From Enhygromyxa salina (GTDB lineage: Bacteria; Myxococcota_A; Polyangia; Nannocystales; Nannocystaceae): DNA of 64,000 bases. The translations under genes were made by a program, and so were the position numbers. The notes beneath the pieces are model-generated. The model did not search any database and was not told the origin of the DNA. It saw only the letters and a program-made list of their open reading frames with translations. Positions within the stretch are counted from its first letter, which is position 1. Every line of letters starts with the position of its first letter. The stretch lies in NCBI RefSeq assembly GCF_002994615.1, contig NZ_PVNK01000033.1, forward strand, positions 1 through 64,000, written 5' to 3'. Below are positions 16,039 through 24,603 of this stretch, piece by piece.

Positions 16039-17844
16039 CTACATGCCGATCCGGAGCGCCCCGATGTCGGGCGCGCTGCCCTCGTAGGCCCGCGCGACCC
16101 CAACACCATCACCCCAGCTCAGCGCGGTGTCGAGGGTGAGCGTGTGCGTCACATCGTCGATCGCAAGCACCCGCGCTCGCTCGGTGCCGCCGTCGAGTTG
16201 AATGAGATCACCGACCTCGCCCGCGATCCCGTAGCCATCGAAGAACCAGCCCGAGTCGGCGACGACCATGCTCGTCCCCTGCCCGGCGCCAACGGTGGTC
16301 GTGAGAAACGCGCCCGCGTCGATCAGCGGGCTGGCCGGATCGAGCCGCAGATCACCGCCAGCCGCGTCGACAAACATCGGGTCCACCTCGAGGTTGTCGC
16401 TGAACAGCGCCGGGTAGTTCGCCTCGAACGACGCAAGGGTGCCCGCGGGCCCAAACAGCTCCTCGATCACGGGGTCCCCCACGCTCGCGCCCATGATCGC
16501 GTTATTGACAAACGAGAAGCCCGTGAGCCCGCGATAGACGATCTGAGCGGGCCCGACGCCCTCGCAGCCGAGGTTTGCAAACAGGATATTGTTGACAAAT
16601 AAGTTGTCCTCGAGCTGCCCTGGCGCCCCCGAGCCCACGCTGACCCCGCCACACTCGTTTGCGTAGAAGGTGTTATTGTAGATCCGATTGTGGGTGTCGA
16701 AGTTGGCCTCGTCGCTGTAGCGCTGCAGGCCAAGGCCACCGTTGGTGTCGTAGAACGCGTTGTCGCGAAAAACACCGTACTGCCCCGCGTTTTGGATGCC
16801 GTTGCCGCCCGAGGTGCTGTAGTACTTGACCGCGAGCGCGAAGGTGTTGGCCTCGACGAGGTTGCGCCGGGTCGCGTCGAATGCCGTGATCTGGTGATCA
16901 AAGCCCGACGCGTCGCAGTCGTAGATCTCGCCGATTTTTTGATCCGCGTTATCGAACAGGTTGCCGCGCACGATGTTGTTATTGCCGCACTTGATCGCCC
17001 ACAGCGTGTGGGCGGCGGTGCGGATCGTGTTACCGGCGATCACGTTGCGATCGCACGCGTGCAGGGCGAGGTTGTCCTGGGTGCTGTCCTCTATCAAGTT
17101 GCCGATAATTTTGTTGTCGTCGGCCTCCTCGAAGAACAGCCCCGTCTTCGAGCTGCCGCCGCCGTCCAGGGCCCGGGTGAAGGTGTTGTCACACAGGACG
17201 CTGTGGCTGGTGCCGCGGGCGTAGAGCCAGCGCTTGACCTCGTCGACGACCAGGCCCGAGATGAACACATAGGACTGGCCAGAAAGGTCGACGGCGGGCT
17301 CGAGGTTCGCGCCGGTGATCGTCGCGACTTCGCCCTCGTACGCCGCAAACACCAGGTAGTTGCCCGGCGTGCCCGAGCTCTGCACGATCAACGGTTCTTC
17401 ATAGCTACCGCCCCGAACCACGACGGCGTCGCCAGCCGTGGCCACAGCCGTGGCGCCTGCAAGCGTAGCGAAGGCCACGTCGCTGCCCATGCCGCACGCA
17501 CGCGCTGTGGGGTCGTAGCTGTCGCAGTCACCGGGGAGCTCGTTGTCGACGTAGATCGTGGGGGTATACACGATGGCGCAGGCGTCGGTGTCCCCGTCGC
17601 CGTCTCCGTCCCCATCGCCGTCGCCGTCACCGTCGCCGTCGCCGTCGCCGTCGCCATCACCACCGCCGTCGCCGTCGCCGTCGCCGTCGCCAACACCGCC
17701 GTCGCCGTCGCCGTCGCCGTCGCCGGTTTCGTCGCCATCACCGACTTCGCCGCTGCCGTCATCTGGACGATCGTCGCCGCACGCGGCCACACTCAATGAC
17801 AGCACAATCGCAACGCCAAGACCCTGAGATATTTGTGTCGGCAT
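16039..17844 (-). CDS. Right-handed parallel beta-helix lipoprotein
   Basis: A 601 aa lipoprotein (signal ends in VAAC, Cys 22) with a long Gly-Asp linker (about 30-85). A parallel beta-helix follows, with repeated Asn-rich coils such as NKIIGNLIEDSTQDNLAL, NVIAGNTIRTAAHTL, NNIVRGNLFDNADQ and NRIYNNTFYANECGG. This fold is typical of pectate lyases, polysaccharide lyases and surface adhesins (NosD/PbH1 type). The C-terminus has the LDPASPLIDAGA block often found at the end of such helices. Polysaccharide binding or cleavage at the cell surface is likely; no catalytic residues can be assigned. It is the last gene before the integrase. Confidence 0.85.
   Translation of the reverse strand: MPTQISQGLGVAIVLSLSVAACGDDRPDDGSGEVGDGDETGDGDGDGDGGVGDGDGDGDGGGDGDGDGDGDGDGDGDGDGDGDGDTDACAIVYTPTIYVDNELPGDCDSYDPTARACGMGSDVAFATLAGATAVATAGDAVVVRGGSYEEPLIVQSSGTPGNYLVFAAYEGEVATITGANLEPAVDLSGQSYVFISGLVVDEVKRWLYARGTSHSVLCDNTFTRALDGGGSSKTGLFFEEADDNKIIGNLIEDSTQDNLALHACDRNVIAGNTIRTAAHTLWAIKCGNNNIVRGNLFDNADQKIGEIYDCDASGFDHQITAFDATRRNLVEANTFALAVKYYSTSGGNGIQNAGQYGVFRDNAFYDTNGGLGLQRYSDEANFDTHNRIYNNTFYANECGGVSVGSGAPGQLEDNLFVNNILFANLGCEGVGPAQIVYRGLTGFSFVNNAIMGASVGDPVIEELFGPAGTLASFEANYPALFSDNLEVDPMFVDAAGGDLRLDPASPLIDAGAFLTTTVGAGQGTSMVVADSGWFFDGYGIAGEVGDLIQLDGGTERARVLAIDDVTHTLTLDTALSWGDGVGVARAYEGSAPDIGALRIGM
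17585..17735 (-). repeat. Gly-Asp coding tract
   Basis: A run of GGCGAC/GGTGAC-like hexamers on the minus strand codes for the Gly-Asp linker of the beta-helix lipoprotein. Confidence 0.7.
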
Positions 17845-17882
17845 GGGGCCGGCACCCTATCACAGCCTAGCAGGGTCTGGGA

Positions 17883-19085
17883 TTAGTGTAGGATCGTGTT
17901 GTTAGAGGGGTGTAGGGGTGGGAATTCGGAGGGGTCCGAATTCTGTGGGTCGTCAGTGTGCTGCAGATCTGCAGCGGGCTGCGGAGCAAGGCGACGGATC
18001 AGTTCGTCGCCCAAGCCTCGGGCCAGGTGCGCGTACCTCATGGTCACGACGATCGAGCCGTGACCGAGCCACTCCTGGACCTGGCGGATCGGGATCCCGC
18101 GCATGACCGCGTGACTCGCGAAGCTGTGACGCGTGCAGTGGTTGTGGATCCGGCGGATGCCGGCGGCCTCGGAGATCTCCGCGAGGACCTCGTTGGTCTT
18201 GTTCGCGGACAGGACTTTGCCGTCCGCTCCGGGGAACACGAGCTCGCTGTCGACATCGACGAGCTCGCGCTGGGCTTCGAGGGCCGCGACCGCGTCCCAC
18301 GTCAGCGGGAGCTCGCGGATCTTGTCGTTCTTCGTCGACGTGAAGCCGTTGTGCGGGTTGTAGGACTGCTGCACGGTCACACGACCGCGCGCGAGATCGA
18401 TGTCCTCGCGCCAGCGCAGCGCGATCAGCTCGCCGATCCGAAGACCGGTCCGCAGCGCCACGACCACGAAGGGGTGCCAGTGTGGAGCGTGCTGCTTCGC
18501 CGCGGCGATGAACGCGTCGGCCTCCTCGAAGGTGAGGAAGTCGAAGTCGGTCTTGCGTGCCTTGAGCAGGCCGACCTCGGGCACGTCCGAGATCAGCTTC
18601 CACTTGCGCGCGACCCGAAGGATGCGCGCGAGCAGCTTGAGGTGCTTGTTGACGGTGTTGGGGTTGTAGGACTTGCCCCGCCTGGTCACCTGGTCGAGCT
18701 TCTCGACCTTGTAGGCGTCGATCGCCCGCTCGTCGATCTGATCGAGCCGGCGCTTGCCGAAGACCGGGAGCAGGTGAACGCGGAGGATCATCTCCTTGTT
18801 CGCTAGCTCGGACGGCTTGTTGAGGGTCTTCTGGTACGCGAGGAACTCCTCGGCGAAGCCCTCGAGGGTCGGGGTCTGCTTGCGATCTCCTTCCTTCCAC
18901 GAGCCGGACGCCAGCAGCTTGCGGACCTCCCGCTCGTAGGCCTCGGCGCCGCGCCTGGTTTGCACGGGCGAGACCTTGCGGATGGACTGCTTGCGGCCGT
19001 CAGGCCAGGTGTGCTCTACGTGGATCATCCAGCGTGTGTGTCGGCGGCCATGCTTGTCCCGCCAGGTTCGTTTCCTAACGCTCAT
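17883..19085 (-). CDS. Tyrosine recombinase (site-specific integrase)
   Basis: A 400 aa phage-type integrase. The N-terminal part (1-70) is an AP2-like arm-binding region (RKRTWRDKHGRRHTRWM). A core-binding SAM-like domain spans about 75-165. The catalytic domain carries R216 (TGLRIGEL), a beta-hairpin Lys around 252, H316-x-x-R319 (HNHCTRHSFASH), H342 (GHGS) and the nucleophile Y351, so all key residues are present. It should cut and join an attachment site; its 3' end faces the chromosomal side (about 17866), which is usual when attL is next to int. The start overlaps the HTH gene upstream by 11 bp. Confidence 0.93.
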   Translation of the reverse strand: MSVRKRTWRDKHGRRHTRWMIHVEHTWPDGRKQSIRKVSPVQTRRGAEAYEREVRKLLASGSWKEGDRKQTPTLEGFAEEFLAYQKTLNKPSELANKEMILRVHLLPVFGKRRLDQIDERAIDAYKVEKLDQVTRRGKSYNPNTVNKHLKLLARILRVARKWKLISDVPEVGLLKARKTDFDFLTFEEADAFIAAAKQHAPHWHPFVVVALRTGLRIGELIALRWREDIDLARGRVTVQQSYNPHNGFTSTKNDKIRELPLTWDAVAALEAQRELVDVDSELVFPGADGKVLSANKTNEVLAEISEAAGIRRIHNHCTRHSFASHAVMRGIPIRQVQEWLGHGSIVVTMRYAHLARGLGDELIRRLAPQPAADLQHTDDPQNSDPSEFPPLHPSNNTILH

Positions 19086-19284
19086 CGGTGTTCTCCTCCG
19101 ATGGCGCGTCTTGGCGGAGCCAACGTAGCACGGATCCCCGCTCGAAGATCAGGCGTCGGCCCAGCCGACGGTGCGGGATCTCCCCGCGACTCGCGGCCTC
19201 GTAGATCGTCTTGCGGTTGACGCCGAGAAGCTCGGCGAGCTGGTCGGCCGTGAAAATTTCGATCGCTTGTTCTTCGCTACGCAT
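19075..19284 (-). CDS. Excisionase-like helix-turn-helix protein (HTH_17/AlpA type)
   Basis: A 69 aa protein with a MerR-like winged HTH: FTADQLAELLGVNRKTIYEA, then a GEIPHRRLGRRLIFERGSVLRWL segment typical of the DNA-binding excisionase family. Start at 19284 (an alternative ATG is at 19296). It overlaps the integrase start by 11 bp, so the two are co-expressed. Such proteins act as recombination directionality factors or regulators of the integrase. Confidence 0.85.
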   Translation of the reverse strand: MRSEEQAIEIFTADQLAELLGVNRKTIYEAASRGEIPHRRLGRRLIFERGSVLRWLRQDAPSEENTDER

Positions 19285-19296
19285 CAGGGACCTCAT

Positions 19297-20023
19297 CCGT
19301 GAGTGCTCCGGCCGCTGCGTGAGCGGAGCGGAGGCAGTCCATCGCCAATGGGTTTCGGCGTAGCACCTTGGCGTGGAGAGGCACGTGAATGCGCGTGGGA
19401 CGCTCGCGAATTTGTCCACGCACGCCCATATCGATCTCCCCACGCACGTTCTCCACCACCCGAATTCGGCCTCCAAACTGCCCTCCACGTGCGTGAGAGC
19501 GACTCTTCGGATGTAAACCGCCAAGAATCTGTCGCGGGCGCCGAAACGGGTAGGTTCCCCACGACAACCCACCGCCGCCATCTGGCGGCAGACCGATCTT
19601 CAGTTGTGGCTTGCATATCCGACAGCAGACGAGCGGGTCTCGGAAGCGTGGATTCGACCCGTGATTGCCAGCCTCCAGCGGTGCTCGAGAGCCGGCCAAC
19701 CTCGGGGGCGATCCCACGGCGACGGCGAGTGCGACGGCGCCGAGCTGACGACAACCTGACTCGGAGATCGAGCTGATGAGACTGCTGGCGGCGAGGGGGT
19801 CGATCGCTGCGTCGACAGGGTGCTGCATGGTGGACCTACTCATCATCGGAGGCAGCGCGGCTCCAAGGATCGCGACACGAGCCGATGCAACGCCGGTGAT
19901 TGCAGTTGCACGGTGGGTGAACCTCATGTCCCTTGCAAGCCGCTCGTGCTGCAACTGGGGTTGCGCCTGCAACTGGGGTCTAAGTGCTTGGAATCACTGA
20001 TTGCAGGCGGAATGCAACGGACA
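19297..20023. other. Gene-poor stretch with a cluster of TGCA motifs
   Basis: No convincing gene over about 730 bp; open frames on both strands have mixed codon use and no domain. The right part (19886-20032, just into the next feature) has nine TGCA tetramers, including a 12-bp direct repeat TGCAACTGGGGT at 19950-19961 and 19968-19979. It could be a regulatory or attachment region of the island, but this is not proven. Confidence 0.45.
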
Positions 20024-20272
20024 TTACTTGCACCGAGTTCGCCCCGCTGTAGGGCTCGCATCACCCACCACGAGGTTCTGCGAGTAGGCACCCCCTCCGG
20101 GATCATCGCTGTCGAGCAACACGAGCGCGATGTCGTCACGCTCGCGCGGCCCAAGTCGTGCTCTGGCTTCGGGGATCATCGGCCGCCCATCGACCGCGAA
20201 AGCCCAGCCAACGGCAACAACGCGTGACGTACGATGGCATTCAGCGTCCAGAGGATCGGGGTCAACCGTCCT
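20024..20272 (-). pseudogene. Open reading frame remnant downstream of the kinase gene
   Basis: One minus-strand frame is open from the kinase stop region down to TAA at 20024-20026. It reads like protein (VVAVGWAFAVDGRPMIPEA, ERDDIALVLLDSDDPGGGAY) but no ATG or GTG sits before the protein-like part. It may be the 3' remnant of a gene, or continue another frame through a frameshift. No family recognised. Confidence 0.3.
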
Positions 20273-21173
20273 TCACCGACTTTGCGTCCGAGCTCTGTGG
20301 CTCCCCTTGCACCACTGTCACGAGCAGAGCGACCAACTCGTCGAAGTCCATTCGGTCCTCCGGTCGCGGCTGCAGCGCGGGCAGGAGCAACCGGGTCAGG
20401 TCAGGCATGCGCCCATCCTCCACCGGGAGCACCGCCCCCTCTCGAGCCCGATCCATCAACCGTTCGAGTTCCCCATCTTCCCCGGTCGATGCCCCGAAAG
20501 GCGGAGCACCGTAGACGCTCGCCCAGACCGTGCACGCGAACCCGAACACATCCGCGGCGACCCCGATGAGCCCACTACCTACCTCGGGCGCGATGTAGCC
20601 AGCGCTCCCGCGGACCCACAGCCCCAGACCTCCGTCGATCGCCGCCAAGTCGAGATCGGCAAGCTTCGCGGCCCCATCCTTGATCAGGATGTTCCCGGGC
20701 TTGACGTCGCCGTGGACCAGGCCCTCGGCGTGAACGGCTTGCAGCCCGCGACCCGCCTCGACGAGCCGCTCGAGCACGTACGGCCACGACTTCCCGGGGG
20801 CCCACACGCGCAGGTTCGCATCGCACAACTCCATCGTCGTGAACAGCTGGCCCTCGTGCTCACCGAGATCGTAGATGCGGACCACGTTGGGGTGGTCGAG
20901 CCTGGCCATGGCGCGGTTGCCGAACATCAGCTGTCGTCGCGCGACGACCTCCGTCGTGTGGTGAATTTTCAGCGCGACCGCGCGGGCGAGGATTTGATCG
21001 ACCGCCGCGAACACCGTCGACGATCGGGTCTGGGCAAGACTGTCGAGGATCAGGTAGCGGCGGCCCCCGGGCTCGGCCAGTAGCTTGTCGGCGACATCGC
21101 CTGCGTCCTCGCCGATGGACTCTGCGACCAGCTCGACGACATGGTCAGCACGGCCAAACACCGCCGTGTCCAT
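20262..21173 (-). CDS. Atypical Ser/Thr protein kinase
   Basis: A 303 aa kinase-fold protein. It has VALK (K69), HGDVKPGN (154-161, a Gly replacing Arg of HRD), DLD in place of DFG (173-175) and APE (195-197). The Gly-rich loop is degenerate (SLAQTRSSTVF). Catalytic Lys, Asp and Asn are retained, so activity is possible, but the loop and DLD changes make a low-activity enzyme or pseudokinase plausible. There is no transmembrane segment or sensor domain, unlike the other kinases here. It is divergently transcribed from an ECF sigma gene 210 bp away, which suggests the two belong together. Start at 21173 is the first ATG before conserved sequence. Confidence 0.82.
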   Translation of the reverse strand: MDTAVFGRADHVVELVAESIGEDAGDVADKLLAEPGGRRYLILDSLAQTRSSTVFAAVDQILARAVALKIHHTTEVVARRQLMFGNRAMARLDHPNVVRIYDLGEHEGQLFTTMELCDANLRVWAPGKSWPYVLERLVEAGRGLQAVHAEGLVHGDVKPGNILIKDGAAKLADLDLAAIDGGLGLWVRGSAGYIAPEVGSGLIGVAADVFGFACTVWASVYGAPPFGASTGEDGELERLMDRAREGAVLPVEDGRMPDLTRLLLPALQPRPEDRMDFDELVALLVTVVQGEPQSSDAKSVKDG

Positions 21174-21383
21174 CGCAGGACCCCACGAATGAATAGGCTC
21201 TTCGGTCCATCGACCACGGCCAGCTTGCCCGGACTCGTCCTCCACACGCCCTCTCCTCAGCGACAGTGCATGAGCCTGACAAGCGGACCACCGGGGCTGT
21301 GGGCGATCCATTGAGCGAAACCACGAGCCAACCAGATGTTCGGTCCAGCCAGATCGACGATCATGCATGGTATCTCCCCAGCG

Positions 21384-21917
21384 ATGTCTGTGGTGAAGCC
21401 CGTCCGGTTCTCCGACTCCGAGTTCAGGCGACTCAATCGAGCTCTCGTCGGCTACTTCCGCCGCCGCAACTACAGGCACGAGTCCGAGGATCTTGCCGCC
21501 TCGACCTGGGTGGACATCATCCGCTACTACGAAGGTCGCTGCTCACTTCGCAGCTTCGCCTTCTTGGTCGCGCGCAAGAAGGTCGCCGAGGATCTGCGCC
21601 GGAGCCGACGTCCGTCTCGTCGCGCTCTGATCGAGCCGCTGCGCGATGCCGGCGATGAGAAGCTCGGTAACACCCCCACCGCCGATGGCCCGAGCCCCGA
21701 CAGCATCTTGATGCTCGCGGCCGGCAGCGAGGCGCTCGTCCGGGCGCTCGAGTCGGTCTGGGACTCGTACCGGGAGGTTGTCGCGCTCTGGCTCGAGGGC
21801 TTCTCGGCTGTCGAGATCGCCGCTGAGTTGAGCGTCCCCTACAACACGGTTCGATCGAGGCTCCACCGCGGCCGGACCCAAGCTCTCGCGGCCCTCGAGC
21901 AAGAACTCGGTCTGTGA
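21384..21917 (+). CDS. ECF-type RNA polymerase sigma factor
   Basis: A 177 aa sigma-70-family protein. Region 2 is at about 15-80 (SEDLAASTWVDIIRYYEGRCSLRSFAF then VARKKVAEDLRRSRR, with the -10 binding helix). Region 4 is at about 120-175 (YREVVALWLEGFSAVEIAAELSVPYNTVRSRLHRGR). Start at 21384; an ATG at 21363 is also possible. No anti-sigma gene is beside it. The divergent atypical kinase may take that role, as kinase-controlled ECF sigma factors are known. Targets are unknown but could include island genes. Confidence 0.88.
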   Translation: MSVVKPVRFSDSEFRRLNRALVGYFRRRNYRHESEDLAASTWVDIIRYYEGRCSLRSFAFLVARKKVAEDLRRSRRPSRRALIEPLRDAGDEKLGNTPTADGPSPDSILMLAAGSEALVRALESVWDSYREVVALWLEGFSAVEIAAELSVPYNTVRSRLHRGRTQALAALEQELGL

Positions 21918-22156
21918 GCCGACGCTTCGACGCGACGTCGACCGCGAACACCCGGCGGCGAGACTCGGGGAGTGGCGCGGCCGGTTGTGCTCACGCGCCG
22001 TCGCGGATCCGCGCCAGCGGGAGGTCGCGCCCAGGAACTCGGCCTGTGAGCTGACGCCAGGCTTCCGCGTGACTCGTAGATCGACGTCTCAGGGGCGCCC
22101 TGTAGCGTTCCCAGAAATTCCAGATCCCGCGCTACGCGCCTGGGTATGGTGCAGGC

Positions 22157-22285
22157 GTGCAACACCGGCCCCTGCACGAGATCGTGTCGGAGAACCTCAA
22201 GCGGCTCACCGAGGAGAAGGGCATCCCACTGGCGACCGTCGCCGATCGGGCTGGCCTCGATCGACGCGCGTTCTTCGATGGGTGA
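22157..22285 (+). pseudogene. Truncated XRE-family HTH gene (5' part)
   Basis: A GTG-started frame of 42 codons reads VSENLKRLTEEKGIPLATV then ADRAGLDRRAFFDG and stop. This is the first helices of a Cro/cI-type HTH, cut off where the third and fourth helices should be. A matching C-terminal part (with LDWLNKLADALDVDVTELFA) is found 1.6 kb away at 23916 on the other strand. The pieces suggest deletion or inversion of an HTH gene family. Confidence 0.55.
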
Positions 22286-22349
22286 GGCCGCGGGCCTCTC
22301 GGAGCTCGCGGACGCGAGCGCCGAGATCATTGGGGGTCACGATGGCCAT
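22270..22349 (-). pseudogene. Truncated XRE-family HTH gene, opposite strand
   Basis: A minus-strand ATG at 22349 begins MAIVTPNDLGARVRELREARGLT, the standard first helix of an XRE HTH. After about 24 residues the frame runs into the antisense of the forward HTH fragment. The two fragments are fused tail to tail near 22270-22285, which marks a rearrangement breakpoint. Confidence 0.5.
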
Positions 22350-22945
22350 GACACGCCCGTGCCAGGGATGGTCGGTGATTGAGGGTGGTGTTGCATGCGG
22401 CGATCGTTTCCGGCATGCGGGCGCGGAGCGGGTGAGAGACCACTCCGCTACTGACCGAGCCCCGGCTTTTGCTCGGCAGGCCATAGGTAGTCCAGACGTG
22501 ACCGCCTACGGCAGGGTTGAATTGTTGTCTGGCCCCTCTCACAAGGCCCGGGACGACCATACCAACGCGCCGACGCAGGCGCAACGGGTACGACGCACGC
22601 TCGAACCCGACAGGTTTGTCTGGCTCCGGGCGACATGTCCATCAGGGTTCGGTCCTTTGGGAGGCGCGACCAGGGAGGTCCCTAGCGCTCGGGTCGACGC
22701 GGACCGCCACGATCGCGCTGGCGTCGGGGTCAAGCCGACCAGGATCGAGGGCGCGGGGAGCAGCGTCGGCGAGGGCTGAATGGCTGACCTCAGTGCAGTT
22801 GCTGCAGGCGGATCGCCTGCGCGTGAAGTGAGGCGCCATACCTGCGAGTTGCCATGGTGACGGTCGATGTCGGGCAGCGAGGCCCCAACCCGAGTGCTGG
22901 TCAGACGCGCTCACGGGTGAATTCGCGGGATGTCGTCTACGGTTG

Positions 22946-22970
22946 CGATGGCGGTAAACAGTCGCCATCG
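22946..22970. other. Short perfect hairpin
   Basis: CGATGGCG (22946-22953), a 9-nt loop, then CGCCATCG (22963-22970). It has no U-tract, so it is not a standard terminator. It could be an operator-like palindrome. Confidence 0.4.
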
Positions 22971-23291
22971 TGGTGTAGTCGGCGTTTGGAGCGGTTTCGG
23001 CACCTCATTTTGGTCTAGTGGCGGGGCTATTCTTCCGTCGGATGAGCGCTTGCGTGGGAGCCTCGGGCGGTTCCCATTTCCGTCCTAACTCGTCGATTTC
23101 GCGGAATGGGAGGCGCCGCTCGTGTCCGCCACACGACGAGTAGTCTGAGTCAGATCGGGGGTCCCCCATCGCGTGCGGACGCGGCCCAAAAAGGGCCGTG
23201 AAGACGCAGGTCAACTTTGAATCACTCCGCGTCTACGACGAGTTACCATGGAGTAAGTCGACGATCGCCGATTTCTTCACGAGGCTACATC

Positions 23292-23540
23292 ATGAAATCT
23301 TCACGGGCCGGCGAGAACAACGCACTGAGTGGCCAAAAGAGCAACCCCGAGGTAGTGCCCAGCTGGCTGACCGCGTTCCTCGAGGGTTTGATCTCGCCCA
23401 GCCCAGCTGTCAGGCAACACGAGCCCGATACCGTGATGCGCGGCGTAGGTCGCGGGTCTGCGGGAACCGCAACCAGCATCGCGCCGAGTTCGGGGGTCAC
23501 CGGCTGCGCACCGACCACCGAAACTCGGGCTCACGAGTAG
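23292..23540 (+). CDS. Small hypothetical protein
   Basis: An 82 aa frame starting with ATG, preceded by a good GAGG site 8 nt upstream. It begins MKSSRAGENNALSGQKS and has an amphipathic VVPSWLTAFLEGLI segment. No family recognised. It lies in the degenerate part of the island, so it may itself be a remnant. Confidence 0.35.
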   Translation: MKSSRAGENNALSGQKSNPEVVPSWLTAFLEGLISPSPAVRQHEPDTVMRGVGRGSAGTATSIAPSSGVTGCAPTTETRAHE

Positions 23541-23791
23541 CGAGCGGTCTGCTACCCGCACCCGCGTGCACCCGAGGCCATCACCACTCACCAAGTCTTC
23601 CCGCAGCGCAGCGACTAAGTTCATGACCAAAGCCGAGTTGGTGGCAAGTGTCGACGACGCCTGGGATCCGCGGCTGGATGCGCGCGAGTCGACCAGTGTC
23701 CGAGTAAGTGGTGGCGTTCCGTCTGGCCAGTCGGTGGTCGGCGAGGGCACAATGACGTCGATGCGGTCTCGGCCTCACGGTCTCGCAGCTC

Positions 23792-23912
23792 ATGGTCGAC
23801 GACTTCGACCACGCCGACGATCTCGCCGCGATGATCCGCGGCCTGCCGGAGACCGAGCAGCGCCTACGCCATGCTCGGCAACCTCTACGTCTACGCCACT
23901 GCCAACCGCTGA
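23792..23912 (+). pseudogene. Small frameshifted gene remnant
   Basis: A coding-like segment (MVDDFDHADDLAAMIRGLP, then ETEQ) changes frame by one base near 23860 and continues as AYAMLGNLYVYATANR and stop. A single-base indel is the simplest reading. It converges with the HTH C-terminal fragment at 23916. Family unknown. Confidence 0.35.
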
Positions 23913-23915
23913 CGG

Positions 23916-24066
23916 TCAGTCCTGCTTGCGATCGGGGTCGGCGAACAGCTCGGTGACATCGACGTCGAGAGCGTCGGCGAGCTTGTTGAGCCAGTCGAGC
24001 TCGGCGTCATACTCGCCGGCCATCATGGCGAAGAGCTCACGTCTTCCGGTGACGCACTTCGTCACG
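23916..24066 (-). pseudogene. C-terminal fragment of an XRE-family HTH gene
   Basis: About 50 codons ending RRELFAMMAGEYDAEL, DWLNKLADALDVDVTELFA, DPDRKQD and stop. This is the last helix and tail of an XRE HTH protein of the same type as the truncated fragment at 22157. No start or N-terminal helices precede it. Confidence 0.5.
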
Positions 24067-24603
24067 CGGCACTCTGCGGCCCGACCCCGCAGTCGCCCAG
24101 CCCCCCCAGCGCCTCATCAGGCGTCGGGGTCGTGACCGAGTCGACGAAGTGCATCTGCGAGCATCTCGGCTTCGGGAATGCCAAGCGTCCGAGCGTCCCG
24201 TAACGCCGTCGAATACAAACGCACGATTTCGGGCTCGTCCTGGTCTGGCGAGTCACGACGCTTGAGGAGGCCAGCAAGGTTGGCTCGAGCGAAGACAAGC
24301 GATAGCCGGTCGTCACGATGCTCGAGAATCGGAAGGCACTCATGTCGGAACAACTCGATAGCGTCTTCGATGTGGCCTTGTGCACCCAAGATCAAGGCGA
24401 GCTGTCCCTTGGCCTGTGCGATCTCGAGCGGATCACCGACCTCTTCAAGAAGGGGTAGCTGCTCATCCTTGCATATCCGAAGCGCCTCGCCGAGGTCGCC
24501 CCGTTGTTTATGAATGTCAGCGACGTGCCCCTTGGCTACTGCCAGGAACGCCTTCATGTTCAAGCGTTCGTAGATCGGGATTTCTTTCTCAAGACGAATA
24601 CTA

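Larger units (their letters stand above)
21918..23291. other. Degenerate region with broken genes
   Basis: About 1.4 kb with no intact gene of normal size. It contains two truncated XRE-type HTH genes meeting head to head (annotated separately), an 8-bp stem hairpin (22946-22970) and a short GC hairpin (CGGCCC-AAAAA-GGGCCG, 23182-23198). Codon use is irregular. It looks like a gene graveyard inside the island. Confidence 0.5.

Noticed and set aside
17922..17943. GAATTCGGA hairpin as a terminator or att site
   Set aside because: It lies within the integrase coding sequence and is explained by the codons; there is no U-tract.
19277..19972. 231-residue minus-strand open frame between the HTH gene and the kinase
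   Set aside because: Mixed codon use, no domain; it contains a GGGTCGAATCC string that resembles a tRNA T-loop but no acceptor or anticodon stem can be folded.
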